A stretch of 64,000 bases of DNA from Diadema setosum (lineage: Eukaryota; Echinodermata; Echinoidea; Diadematoida; Diadematidae). This document shows positions 48,458-61,339 of this stretch, in pieces. The stretch lies in assembly GCA_033980235.1 (NCBI GenBank), contig CM067064.1, forward strand, positions 6,376,501 to 6,440,500, given 5' to 3'. A model generated the notes under the pieces. It was not told where the DNA came from and did not search any database. It was given only the letters and a program-made list of their open reading frames with translations. How positions within the stretch are numbered: the stretch's first letter is position 1; every line of letters begins with the position of its first letter. Both the position numbers and the translations under genes were made by a program.

Positions 48458-50690
48458 AACAGAATATTTGTGTATTGTGGTTTAAAGTGCAGTGCCTTCT
48501 AGAAATCCAGGGTGAGACATCATGTCAATAATCTACCTGGGAGGAAGAGGTCGTTGTGTGTATTATGTCTAGTGTAGTCTTTCATGAACCTCTCAAAAGA
48601 GGGAAGTACTCACTCGTAAGCAACCATTAGGTCATGATAATGCTATTAAAGACCACATATACTACTCTCTCACGAAAGAGCCCCAACCCCTTTTATTACA
48701 TCAAAACGTCACTGTAGTCAATCTATACTCTCCTTTTCCTCGGAAAGAGAGAAAAAAAAATCCACACTTTAATGGATATCACTACATCAGCTCATGACCG
48801 CATTAACGGGAGGAGCAATGACAATAGCCACGATGTGATTTGTTCATGTGAAAGAAAAAAAAAGAAGGTAAAACGGTGCACTTTTCTGTAGTTCTCCGCG
48901 CATAATAGCAGGATTAAATTGATGTGGATGGGAAGGAGGGGTGGGTAGGAATAAGTGGGTGAAAATCGCCAACGACGCGGATAGCGACGTCTCTATTCGC
49001 CAGGGTCTGCGGACTGGAGTGTTTCTATTTATGGAGCTCCACTCAACAAGTTCCGGAGAGTCGCTGGCTGTCGTGTGCAGCCACTCGTCGCATCGACGGC
49101 GGCAAAAGCCTGCTGGAGTACCGACGTGTTGTGGGTAGTATAGGCTGACAGACCGTGCCCCTGTATGTACAAGAATGCGTGGTTGTCAATAACAGTTTGC
49201 CTGTCAAGGCACATTATGCCGATCGAGGATAGGAACGGTGTTCTGTCAAACGAGAAAGAATAAAGGAAATCTAAAAACAACAACGCGTAGTTCGCGTAAA
49301 GTGTTCGTTTGTTATTTCCGTCACACACTGTGTGCAGCGTTTGGGAAAGTGCTTGATATCTTTTACCAGCTTTTTGAGTGAAAGGTAAAGTTGAACGCAG
49401 GCACGAAAATCTTTACGGGGAGGCCACAGGGGAGGGTTAAGGGTAAGGTGGTCCTTGGCCTACTTAATTCATACAACAGTCGTCTCAGATATATACGGGT
49501 TTAGACGTATACGTGGTTCTGGTTGTGAACTTGTGTGGAAAATCGTCAAGTGTTATCAGAAGTGTTGTGCGTGTGTTTCTGTGTGTATATAATTGCGTGT
49601 GTATGTATGTATGTATGTATTTATGTGTTTGTGTGTATAGGAGTCAAGAAAGTAACTTCTTCCGTGAAAGAGTAGTAATGTGTGTGAAAGCACGTTTACC
49701 TGGGAGGAGGTGTTCACTGTGCGCATATTCTCTCGATCGTTAGCTTGGATGAGTTTTTATTATCATCAAGGTCGTATGTAGGCACGAAGATCTTTGTGTT
49801 TCGGGGGATGCAAGAGGCAATTAGTCTATTTAATTCATACAAATTTGACCCTTTTTAGTGATTCGCAGTGTGTATTCGCTGTGAATGCTAAATTATGCAC
49901 TAAATCCGGAGGCTTATGGCATTCTCATTGATTCAGTGTATGTTCGTGAATCATACTGCTCAAGTGTGATCGACAAGCATTATGCTGGCAACCAAGTTTG
50001 CAGCAAGGCTTTGCTGATTGGGAGTCTACAGCTGTAGCGTCATGTCGTTTTGATAATCTGACTTCATAGGGGGACTTAGGAAATAATTTGACACTGAACT
50101 GCGATAGGGAAAGGTGAAGTCAACGTACTTTTTTTTTTCAATCTCCGATAATTTACGAACACAGGAGCCTTTGGTGTCCTTGGAAACAAATTGTACGCGG
50201 CCGTGATGCAGTCGCAACGAAATATCATGTGTGTGCCAAACGAAAAGAATGATAAAAAAAAAAGATTTATAAAAACGTCCGTCCATATGCGCAAAGTTAC
50301 TTTTCCATTCACTTGCATTGTCTGTGCAAACTCTACAATTGCTTGGGGAATAGCGAAGTATGTACTCTTGGACACACCGGAGGAGCGAGAGTTTTGTTCT
50401 TTGAAGTTTATTTTTTCTTCCCCATCAGCATATTTACCGTTTGAATTGTTGGCGGCGAATGCATGGGAGATATTGACAAAAAACCTCAGGAGTCATCTGT
50501 GTATATACCGCCGCTCGCTAGCGAGAGATCGTGACTTTCCGACCGGCACGGACAGTGGAACTCGTACTCGGTCAGTCACAAACCACTTCAGCTTAAGTCA
50601 CGCCCGGCAAATATGAACAGAGCCCGTTCGACAAACATAGTCTTTCATCAAATTCTTTCCTCGCCATGAAAAATGTATGATTTCTGATTA

Positions 50691-50745
50691 CACACACACA
50701 CACACACGCGCACACACACACACACATACACACACACACGCACAG
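50691..50745. repeat. (CA)n microsatellite
   Basis: Interrupted CA repeats 0.8 kb upstream of coding exon 2. Confidence 0.9.
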
Positions 50746-51563
50746 GGTAGGGAAATCTTTTAACCAATACGTTCCAGCTTGCGATGGTAATGCTCTAACG
50801 ACGGGGATGAATCAAGCTAAAGATATAAACAACGATAAAAAGCAAGAATATATTGTATATAAACCATGATGGATCGTTCTACCTGGATAGGATATGAGAG
50901 ACTTTGCTTTTATTACAATAATCAAGTGAATACATTTGTATTCCGTCTCTATCCCATTCCCGAGAGGTCTCATAACTTCCTTAAAGCATTTAACAACTCA
51001 CAAGGCGCTCATTCAGTCATCTTACATTTAAGTGTAACACAAAATACTATAACACACTTTTTGAAGACTTATATTTCAGATCTTCTTTTTGTATATCCTC
51101 ACAGACACACTCAACAATCGCGTAAAGTCTACCTCTACTTCACGATCCTATCTGGGGTTTTGATCCATTCAAATATAAGTTTTTATTTTTGAAGGGATTA
51201 CTGTATTCCTAGGAGTTCTGATCAGTGTTGATGACAATCATTGCGTTCGTATTTGCAAGAGAAAAGGATTACTTCTTGCGGACACACAGATTCGGACAGA
51301 TTCGGACATACACGTGACCGTTGCCATGAAAAGTGACAACGCAAATAATATTTAGACTTTCATCTTTTAGCGTCAAGATTGAGTATTTCAGTTAATTTAA
51401 TGCCTTTCTCCTTGAGTTACACATCGCAGAAAACAAAACCAAGTAGGGCTTGCCCTGCAATGTAAGCACTGTGACAATGACCCATTGGCGCTGTGTTATG
51501 TCATTATATCTTAACTTTGTGAAGTCATTTACTCATTTATCTTGATCTTCTGTCTCATTTCAG

Positions 51564-52135
51564 GTGATGTATTCATCATTGTCTACAGCATCGACGACAG
51601 GACCAGCTTTCAGGAGGCAGTGCGCCTGCGCGACCAGATCCAGCTGACGAAGAACACCGCCAACGGCATGAAGTGCCCGCCGATGGTCATTGCGGGAAAC
51701 AAGTGCGACAAAGATGGCGGCAGACAAGTCCCACTCGAGGAGGCCAAAGGCACCTTCGATCAGACTCGGCGATGCACTTTCCTCGAGACGTCTGCCAAGA
51801 AGTTTTACAACGTCGACGTCCTCTTCAGATCGTTGTTCGAGAACGCCCGACTGCCGAGCGAAATGAGTCCGTCGTTACACAGGAAAGTAAGCGCCAGCCA
51901 CGGACCGACTTCGCTCAGGCCGAGCAGCAACGGCAAGCTAGCCCTGAGGAGACGGCTCAGCGAGGCATGCGGCATGGTGGCGCCGAACGCGCGAAGACCG
52001 AGCGTCCGAAGCGACCTTTTGCAACTCCGCATCAAGACTTTGAGAGGTAGCAGCATGGATGAGGAGGACGATGATGAGAGCGAGCGGGGAAGCATCCATC
52101 GAAAGCTGAGGAAAGCTATGTGCTGCATCCAGTGA
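51564..52135 (+). CDS. RASD1: RASD1/RASD2-like small GTPase, coding exon 2 (residues 91-280, stop TGA)
   Basis: The exon starts after a clear acceptor (pyrimidine-rich TGTCTCATTTCAG). The GT completes codon 91, giving SILT-GDVFIIVYSI without a break, as in RASD proteins. Seen: G4 motif NKCD at 136-139, G5 motif ETSAKK at 165-170, the family signature LPSEMSPSLHRKVS at 187-200, the conserved MVAPNARRPSVRSDL at 228-242, an acidic run DEEDDDESE at 256-264, a basic patch HRKLRKAM at 269-276, and the CaaX box CCIQ at 277-280. Glutamine in the last position favours farnesyl transferase, as for vertebrate Rhes (CTIQ). The total of 280 aa is close to human RASD1 (281). The known family acts in G-protein/cAMP and nitric-oxide signalling at membranes; that function is inferred here from homology alone. 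No frameshift or missing catalytic motif was seen. Confidence 0.96.
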
Positions 52136-52517
52136 ATGACGAGTGTGGGAATGTGAAAAATATAAACCCAACAAACAACACGAGTGTGATTTTGTATTCA
52201 GATACGAGTCATTGGTAGTCTACAGCAGGTGGGTTAGCCCAGTCAAGGTTGGAGTGGACCAAATCACTTTTGTGACGAGTAGTTCGTAGATCATAGACAT
52301 TCGTGCGGATGAATAACGCCAACGACCGCCTGGCAGAGGCCGGTAATGGTCATGGCAACGCCGTCCCACTGATGGATCGGTCAGTGCTCATCCGCCCCCA
52401 GTTTGATGGCATTACCAATCAACGCCATCCCATAGTGCACTGGATCTAGATTCAGTTGCCATGTCGCAGTATTCAGCTCGGTTTCAGACAGCAAAGAACC
52501 ACTTTTAAGAGGCAATA

Positions 52518-52662
52518 CCAGGAGGGCATTTCATCAAACATTTTGTCCGACAACGTTGTCGGACAAATTTGCTCTTAGCCAATAAGATGCAAGGATTTCA
52601 GTAGCTTGTAAAAGTTTGTCAGAAAAATATCCGACCAAAATGCTTCATGAAATGCCCCAGGT
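52518..52662. mobile_element. Short palindromic MITE with GGGCATTTCAT ends
   Basis: GGGCATTTCATCAAACATTT at the left is mirrored by AATGCTTCATGAAATGCCCC at the right. The centre contains GTCCGACAACGTTGTCGGAC, itself a perfect palindrome. It lies about 380 bp past the RASD stop, possibly in its 3' UTR. Confidence 0.8.
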
Positions 52663-53042
52663 CTACTGTGCAACGGCGGAATGCGAGATGTTACAGGCGT
52701 TGTTGGCCACGCGGCAGTTCGCGGGGTTTGTGGTTTGTTTTAAGCAGAGTCCCTAGCGCTTTTAAAGCCTCGCACGCGTGCTTTTTTCATCTATACAGCT
52801 GCAGCTCCCTTATTTCATCAGACACAATTCATGAAAGCGAACGAATACAAGGCTATGATGACAGGTCGGATACATCTTTATCTATCTTTGTCCATATCAC
52901 ATCCTGCCAATGCGTCCACAGGTACGAGTCACGAGTCACCCGACGCGGTCGGTACCGCTGATCTGATTAGCTTTCAACGTTAGCCTTCAACGGTGTGCGA
53001 CAGGCAGAAACTTACCTGAATAACTGTCGCTCGCGCATGTAT

Positions 53043-53083
<41 letters not shown>

Positions 53084-53084
53084 G
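53043..53084. repeat. (CA)n microsatellite
   Basis: About 20 CA units, 30 bp before the AATAAA at 53112. Confidence 0.95.
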
Positions 53085-53594
53085 GTATGTGTAGTCTATG
53101 TGAAATGGTCAAATAAATTCCAACAGCTCTCGCCATACCGACTGACAATAATGAAAACTTTATCAGTAAAATGCCACGATGTGGTAAGCACAGCCGATAG
53201 AGGTTCAACGCCCTCTACAATTCGACATATCATACTGCCATCCTGTACAAATGCGAGTCGAATTCTTTGGACAATTGCTGTGGCATTCGTTTTGTAATGA
53301 AGATAGTTGTATCCAATGGATTAGAACTCGGTGAAAATCGTTATCATAATACCACATCGCCACGAAGCCATCTCCCGACCGTAAGATTAAGCGGCAGTGT
53401 GAAGATATAACGGTTTCGTATGACGATGAGCGTTTTGCCCCAAGTAGCTCAACTAATTGGACTGCACGAGACGCGGACGAGCTAGGAAGCGCGGAGTGGC
53501 GAGGCTGTTAGTGACGCTCATGACTAACGACCATCTGCAAGACAGAAGATGGAAGCGTGTATGGATTGACGTCAGGACTTTCAGTAACGTGATG

Positions 53595-53852
53595 TAACTG
53601 TAGGCATTGTGGTATGTTTGATAGAACTATTGCCTTTGAAACGGAGGGCCCCAATTCGAGTCCCACCAAGTGCTTATACGTCCTTGGACGAGATGTTCTC
53701 ACTAAACGACGTCCCTCTCGACCCAGGTCTGGTGTAGAAATGGTACCCGGCAACACTGGCGTAACTATTGCAGGGCCGTCTGGAATATCAGTGCTGATTA
53801 TGCTGAAGAGGCTACCCTGGGCGAGTAGGACGATACCATTATTACATCATAA
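53595..53852 (+). mobile_element. tRNA-derived SINE, copy 2 (diverged)
   Basis: The head is decayed (GGCATTGTGGTATG... and AATTCGAGTCCC for the B box). The body then matches copy 1: AGTGCTTA, CCCTCTCGACCCAGGT, AAATGGTACC, CGGCAACACTGGCG, GCAGGGCCGTCTGG and GAAGAGGCTACCCTGG. Insertions and substitutions make it clearly older than copy 1. Confidence 0.8.
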
Positions 53853-55794
53853 CTAATGACGCCACGAGATAACGCAAGCATGCCTGCAGTTGACCAGGCG
53901 CGACCTGCTCAGTAATATGCCGATTTACGCATTTCACCGATGGAACGGACAACTTGCGAAATGGGCGAGGTGAAGTGACGTAACGCGTGTGTGGAGCGAA
54001 AACGTTAAGTAATGACGATTTTCCGTCATTCATCTTCTTTTATACTAGGAGAGAGAGCAAGAATTTATACTTTTGTAACTCATTAGTGGAACGTACGTAC
54101 AAATGGCAAGGACGGACGAGCGACGTAATCGGCAACACGAACATGGTAAATGCGCCGAATTTTTGCATTTGCGCATTTGCATTTGCGTACGAGCATTATG
54201 TTGTGAACATAGAGAAAACATTGTCATCTGTGTGCATTTTGCTTTACTACGTGTGTATTGTGTTGAAGTGCACTTTCTTATTGAAATCGTAAGTTGTTCG
54301 TGAATTGGCTTTGATAAAGCAGTATGCCTGTGTTCAAGTTACTGCTTCGGTTTGTAATGAAACAAGCTGTGCCGATTTCTTTGGTTTTGTTCGTTTTATA
54401 TGTCAGCACAAATCAGCAAATGTTTGATGTTCCAGAAACTGAAGTTGCATCTTCTCACTCTATGCCGACCTTCTGTAATCAACGACAATGATGAAGTCCA
54501 CTCAAGCTCTAAGCACTATTGTTGCTTTTTTGAGGTATTCGCTTCCGATCCATTTAGGACTACCCTTGGTTGCATGCCTTCATCCTCGCACTCGTCATGA
54601 GTAGACAGCCCTATATCACACGTTCTCATACTATGACCAACGAATATTATACATATTATACATACATGATGTAATAAACAAAACAAAAAAAGCCAAAACA
54701 AAAAACTCACAAAAATGAACAAGGATGGAGCTAGCTGATATTGGAGCTTCAAAAACACAGCAAAAAAACCCCCAAACAAAAAAAAAAAAAAAAAACAACA
54801 ACAACCCCGCCATTTGATTGGAAATGATTGATTTTTGCTCCGTAAACCCTCTATTAAATTCAATCCTAACTTTCCTTCTTTTGGCTAGTGATAAGAAGTC
54901 TTCCACACAAATCTTTATATAAAATTCGTTCTATACATGATTGTACAAAGTTTAATATTTCTTACAAAAAATAAAAACATTATTCTTAATTGTCCCAAAT
55001 CTGAATGCTTTGTTAAATAGGTTTAATTCCTTTAATTCTTTCCCAAACATAAGACTATTTTATCTATTTTTTTTCCGAAACAGAGCTTTTGAAAACGTCA
55101 TCTGTACTAATCTAATAATAGAGGTTACAGCCCCGCAAAGATTTGGTTAAAATAAAAACAACAAAGACACATGAAAGCCTATAAAATGCATTTTACAGAA
55201 ATTTATGTCAATAGGATTCATGCATTGTATACACTGTACTAAACTTTAAACACCCACTGAGATTTTCAAATACAACTTCGATATCCTGGAATAAAGGGGT
55301 AACTTGCACGCTGATCTCATGACTGTGGGTGTCACGATATAATTAATGAGAATTTGAATTACATCAACGATACATAGGATGAAACAACTGGGTGTCTTTT
55401 TCGTAAAAATATATATACACATTCGTATTCGAAATTCTAGGTCCATTTCATCAAGAGTAATATGAGGTACAATCTTTCAGATCATGGTCTTATATTAAAT
55501 GGAAACTTTCCAGTTATGCTGCTCTGGTTGCCATAACGATACACTTTGTTCAGCAGTTTCGTCTGTCGTAGCATAATCTAATCGAGCGAAGGGATCTCCA
55601 GCCTTTTTGCAGGGTGTCGACAAACAATTCATTAACATGTGTGCCATTAAGGACCATCTCCATAACCTTATCGGCAATTTCCATACACTGAAGTAAGTAT
55701 AAACAAAATATTTTCAGAAACAATGATATAACCAGTGGATATGGGTTACGTTTCCAAAAGGAGTGTTTTACTGTGTAGGCATTCATCAAATCGG

Positions 55795-55985
55795 CAAAGC
55801 TATTCATATAAGGTAAACAATACCATTCACAATGTTACTGCATCATCTCTACTCGATTAATCCCTCGTAACCCCCCACCCCCCGAAAAAAAAAAAAAAAC
55901 TGGTAAAGGGATAAACACGTATGAATTAAGCAATGTTACTACATTATCTCTCTCCAGTATACCCTTCGTAATCCCGCTGTCACGT
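55795..55985. repeat. Weak tandem duplication (period about 102 bp)
   Basis: CAATGTTACTGCATCATCTCT and TCCCTCGTAACCCCC near 55830-55875 resemble CAATGTTACTACATTATCTCT and CCCTTCGTAATCCC near 55930-55975. Confidence 0.45.
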
Positions 55986-56905
55986 GGTACATTGTATTTG
56001 ACCCCTGTTGTCAAAGATTATCACAAAATTCGGAATGCATGAATTATATCAACAAAATCGATTGTCTGGAATTGCAGTGCGTATGCCTACTCAGAAGATT
56101 TATTATACTCAAATTCCCTCACGCTGACTCAGTCCCCTTCCCCGTTATCCTCGTGGTTATTGGTGTCACAGGTGTTGATGTTCAATCATGATTAAAATGA
56201 CTCATACTGTACGAAAATGTAGTCTGAGTACTAGTAGGCCCTACTTCGTGCTTTCACCATTACCTTGCTTGGTGACTATTTAGCTGTGACAGTGACGCGC
56301 TCTGTCGAAGTGGTGTAGACTATCACTATACCAACATCCCTAATTTTCCGCGCGCGAAAGTTTTGTTGTTCCCTTGTTAACATACTTCTTTCTTCTTTTA
56401 CCTGCAAAAACAAAATGAAAAGAAATCCTTTTGGATGACATTTAGCTTCTTTCCAAAACTTTTTGACTGAAGTCAATTTAGGGTCATTTCTTAGTCATCC
56501 TGTTATCCTCCGGTATGCACACTGTGTGCAGCTAAGGGTGTTCCGCGACTTGCACCTCTTCATAAGTAAATACTCGTAGTTCGTTTTCAAACTGAAAGGA
56601 ATATTATGGTCATGCACAATTCTCCTACATGAGACCATTGGGGGCGCCAGTCCCTGATCACTTGCGCTCGCATCTGCTGTTGATCATGATGATCGTAAAA
56701 GTTTACCGTGTCACATGATGAGTACGACCGTTGTGTCACGGAGATTTCATATGTAATAATGTACATTGATCAGTGGTTGATACTGTAAGCTTGCACGATC
56801 AGTAATATACGGTGTGGATAGAAATGGATGTGTATACATGTAAGTTGGTATTATGAACGGCAGTCAGATGAGTGATTTGAAGGACCAGGGAGGTACGAGG
56901 CAAAA

Positions 56906-57238
56906 GGGCGCGGTCAGGCTGTCAAAAGATCGCGAAGTTTAAGATCGCGATCTTTAAGATTTCGAAGTTTTGCCAATGTGACCGCAAACTTCCCGCGAAA
57001 CTTACCACTCCGATTAGGGATATTTCCCTCACCCCCGTCAAACTTCTCGATCTGGCTGTTTGCGGGCGGTGTCTCCGAAGCGCGAGGCCATTGTCATGTA
57101 CAAATGTGCATTGTTACGTCACAATCACTAGCCGTCGAATGGCGCGCTCTTTCTTCTTTCTTGCGCGCGCCGGTACCAATGACCCAAACTTCGCGATCTT
57201 AAACTTCTCGATCTTTTGCCAGTCCGAACGCGCCTCAA
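56906..57238. mobile_element. Palindromic MITE with repeated AAGATCGCGAAGTTT motifs
   Basis: AAAAGATCGCGAAGTTTAAG on the left is mirrored by CTTAAACTTCTCGATCTTTT on the right. The outer ends GCGCGGTC and GAACGCGC are also complementary. GC- and CpG-rich words (TCGCGA, GCGCGC) are frequent. No ORF of note. Confidence 0.75.
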
Positions 57239-58759
57239 GTGTCGATTTTTATAAATGCGATTGGTTCTTGCATCATTGCATTATATTACCTGCTCTATCA
57301 AAGCTTCAGATCTCGGATCAGCGACGTCATTTCATCAAAAAACCGAGTATATTCACGAATTCAAAGTCTCGGATATCACTAGTAGAAAGGTTTGTTTAAC
57401 CATTAATTCAGTTTACCCTCACCTTTATTGTGTGTTGTGGTGCTTACAATTCTTTTTCAATACAAATGCATACAGTTGGATTGTTAGCTCCTTCACACAA
57501 AGTGTAAAGTATGTCAAGTGCGTACACAGCGCCCCTTAGTGCATACAACTCCTCAGCACTTCAAGTTTTCAATCGTTAAAAGAAAAAAAAAATGTTATCA
57601 TGGAAAACCTTTATGTATGGAAGAACTTTGATATCAATATAAATGAGTTGTGAATTCGACATTGATGAACTGATCCATTTGGCAACATTGGTATGAGATC
57701 TCTGCTTTCTACTGCATTTAATCGCCTTGTATGATATGTCTCTTTTTATTGTGACCTTTTTTTTTACTATCTAAGTTTCAAATCACCGATGACGTAACGA
57801 ATGAATTGACTGGATATGACACTGTTTTTTTGTATATTTGCAATATGTCGTGTCTGATATTGTTCATTCCCGATTTTTGTGCCGTCTGTTGTCCGTCCAA
57901 GTTCATTAAAGCGTTCTCGATTCCAAACACTTCATGTGTCACCATCATGTATATTCTCTCTTGCGTCAAGACTTTTTAGGTATTCTCTATTCATTTTTTT
58001 TCCTTTTTGTATTACTTCACACATTTTGCGTACATCATTTGACTACATGTTGCATCCTCTAAGTGAGGCATACATGGCTCATAATTATATCATCTTCATC
58101 GAAACTGTCTCCTCACTGTCTCAACAAAGGTACATAGCTGGCACTTCAAAGCTTTCCAGAGGCTTGCCAAACCAACCAAAATATAATGGAACTATAGAAG
58201 CTTCAATCTACTTTTTCTGTATAATAATTTTAGATACCAAAGTAAAACAGATGAGGCGACAATACCCGACATGGTGGTCTCAAAGTCTTCTATTCGCTAA
58301 CACACAAATTCTCACTAAATTTTCAATGCAATTTTTTATCTATTTCATTTTTAAAAATCCAACAATCCGAGTGTTGTATGACAATATCCCAATTTTCTTT
58401 TATGCACTATATGTGATGAGATTGTTTTAACAAAATGCTTCACTTCAAAATATTACTTATTTTTTGTCTGGTTTTGATGGAAATTTGATTGTTCTGGTCA
58501 TCTCACTTTACCATACGAGTCAAATTAAACACATAGTGGAGTGTTCTTATTATGGACTTTTGCATACTCTGCACATGGCAAACGATTTTCAAGTTGTAAA
58601 TAATATCTCCATTGGTTGTTGGAGAATTAGCAAATACACACCCACAAATAAATCTTAGCAGGATCTTGCCAAAGAACCTGAAGTGATCAAGATCCTAAAC
58701 CATAACTTATGTACTTACATTATTCTTATCAATATTTTTCCTATTTATATATTTTCATC

Positions 58760-58782
58760 ATGATGATAATGATGATAATATT

Positions 58783-58844
<62 letters not shown>

Positions 58845-58875
58845 TGATGATGATGATGATGATGATCATTATTAT
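58760..58875. repeat. (GAT)n microsatellite
   Basis: Over 25 ATG/GAT units with flanking ATT. The poly-methionine ORF is an artefact. Confidence 0.95.
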
Positions 58876-59690
58876 TATTTCATTCATTTGTTTATTTATT
58901 TTGCTTTGGACACAGGTAAAAAAAAATCAAAACAACAAATGGATGGATGCCTGGTTTTAATAATATCGATGTAAATTTATTAATACTATCATAAAGAATA
59001 CATGTTATGACATATAACATCTGACACTTGTTGATCTTGATAGGAGGCAAAATTACAAGACATGGAAATCCATTGTATTGTGAATTCCAATGAGAAAGAA
59101 ACAAAACAAAACAAAAAGAACATGTCATCCAGATGTAGCTCATATCTCTGGTTCCATTCAATACCACAAGAAGAAAAAAAAAAAAAAGACAGAAAAAAGA
59201 AGCAACATCCCTTACAGTCATCCACTTGATTCGCAAAACAAATAGACACACAAAATCAGTGATGTAAGAATGCTAAACTCAGAAGTAAATACTGATCTTG
59301 CCTGATAAGATAACAATATCATAATCAAAAATAAGGTTGGCTACAGCGACTAAATTTCCCACTACAAAAATAAATAAGTTGAGTTATATGGTCGTATGGA
59401 GAGGAAATGTGAGGAATATTCAGGGAGGGAATCAAGACTATTTACATGCACCGATGAATATCTCCTATCATATTGTTTGCCCTGGACACATCCGATCTGT
59501 GATAAACCAACAACAGAAATTAGCTTCACATATTACTGAAACTGAAGCTTTTCAAACTAAGAACACAGAATAACCAATAGGTTTGAATTCTTGGTAGTGC
59601 AGAACAGTTTTTTTACTTGTTTTCAATTTCTTGCAGGCAGTTAGTCATTTTCTTTAAAAAAAACACCCCTCTGGTACTAACATGAATGCA

Positions 59691-59692
<2 letters not shown>

Positions 59693-59741
<49 letters not shown>
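59693..59741. repeat. (CA)n microsatellite
   Basis: About 22 CA units. 57240-60830 otherwise holds AT-rich sequence without recognised features. Confidence 0.95.
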
Positions 59742-59742
<1 letters not shown>

Positions 59743-60832
59743 TACCACCATAAACTTCCCTCTTTCTCAATCCATGTCTATAAAATAAGAGGGGGAAAAA
59801 ATCCTTCATATCTAAAACCAAGTTGAATGACAATGAAATTTTTTCCTCCTTTCTTGTTTTATAGAAAATTATATTTACAAGTCATATTAGTTTACAATGA
59901 ATTGTTAACACTTGAAAGCACAGAGTAGAAAACAATTGCGAATAATACAATAACATGTCTTTAAAAGTTTATGTGTGATACCGCGATCAGTGTTATACAG
60001 TAGTTCTGGAAGCAGGCTGCTGGTCACAAAATATGGGTATCGAAGCAAGCACAAAGTCTTCAACTTGTTACACTCGACAGTATGTCAGGACTTTTCATCT
60101 GAATTTCTTAGAGTGATATACAGTACATTATAATTATACCAAGCACACAACAGACAGACTACCATGACAAGAAGAAACATTGTGAGAAATTTGTATGAAA
60201 AAGACAAATCACAGTACAAATCTAGCTTTTTTAAAAATCTTTTCTTTTCTTTTTTTTTTTTGCATAATATGTGACTACAGCAATACTTATCTATATGTTG
60301 TGCCCACATTTGCCAAATAAAGAATGATAAAACAATGAACCGGGAAGTAATGCTACTCATTTGCTACAATGATACTCATTTCCTGCCCTGTAAAAGTAAA
60401 GTTCTTTTCTGTTTTAACACAAAGCCTATTCTAAGGAAGAGAGAAAGAGAAAGCAAAACACATTTTTTCTTATTGTCGCAGAAGAGTTTGGCATACTGAG
60501 TATATCTTGTACGCCATCTGCACTAACAAATGCACCTAGCGTCTTGTCTTCTACTAAAAATATACGATTGTAACATGGAAGATGTCAAAGCCATTTATTG
60601 CTTTCAAACCAGTTTCAAGAACTATACAAAAATGAGCATACAAGTCCTCACACCTAGGTGTTGCTATGGGGATTGGGGGAGGGGGGGGGGGTGTCATCAT
60701 CATCACGGACTAACTAAATAAACTAGTAAAAACCTGTGAAATCACTGTCATTCCAAGTACAGGGGTAAGCAACTGTCAAGATTATACATATGTGCAGTCT
60801 GTGGTCTACTGAAAATACAGTGGTTATCACAC

Positions 60833-61337
60833 TTAAAGACCTGGCAATGTGAGACTACCGTGGAGTCTGAAGACCCTGCCCAGCTTGAATATATTCGAGA
60901 ATTCCCGTAACGAATTGTGTACAGTTTCATTACTGATCTCCGTGAAAGAACACACAGAGCTGGAGACTCTTGATTGGAGTCGGCCATTACTGATAAGCGC
61001 ATGCTTCGATGCGTTTATTCGCTGACTGGTGCTTTTCATGTTTGGTTTTGTATTTTTTTGTTACTGTACTCTTGTGGGCCGTGAATCGAATTGGGCCACC
61101 CATGAATCCGCACACAGCGCACTCCTGTTATCACAAACACGGTTATAACGAAATTCCAGTTACAACGAAATTCCAGTTACAACGCAATTAGAATTCAGGC
61201 CGCAGCATTATCGCCTCTATGTTTTTCAGTGATTATTTGCTCGCTTATAACGAAATTTTAATATAACGAAAGAAAACTGCCGGTCCCAAGGACTTCGGTA
61301 TAATGTGAGTCCACTGTACTACCAGGTCTTTAAAGAG
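60833..61337. mobile_element. Probable pogo/Tigger-like non-autonomous element
   Basis: The right end contains TATAACGAAA repeats, then TTCGGTATAATGTGAGTCCA followed by CTGTACTACCAGGTCTTTAA. The left end has ACTTAAAGACCTGGCA and GTGGAGTCTGAAGACC. Reversed, the right end lines up with the left with many mismatches. Repeats of GTTATAACGAAATTCCAGTT near 61140-61185 are typical of these ends. Confidence 0.5.
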
Positions 61338-61339
61338 AA

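Larger units (their letters stand above)
21462..51563 (+). other. 30.1-kb phase-1 intron of the RASD-like gene
   Basis: The intron is bounded by GTGGGT and TTTCAG and splits codon 91, just after the LSILT motif. It is AT-rich and holds MITEs, satellites and an antisense LINE fragment, all listed separately. Stretches with no entry (for example 21600-22950, 24410-25800, 26400-28330, 29880-31240, 33980-35520, 38280-42460, 48460-50680) show only unique-looking AT-rich sequence with short homopolymers. No exon-like open frame with convincing splice sites was recognised there. Confidence 0.9.
52136..53117 (+). other. Possible 3' UTR of the RASD-like gene, with AATAAA at 53112-53117
   Basis: No canonical AATAAA appears soon after the stop codon. 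The first clear one is at 53112-53117, about 980 bp downstream. A weaker TATAAA variant lies near 52160. The interval would include a small palindromic element (52518-52662) and a (CA)n tract (53043-53084). The 3' end is uncertain. Confidence 0.3.

Noticed and set aside
50191..50616. 141-codon + ORF in the intron near coding exon 2
   Set aside because: No recognisable family, no splice context, ordinary composition for chance ORFs in this window.
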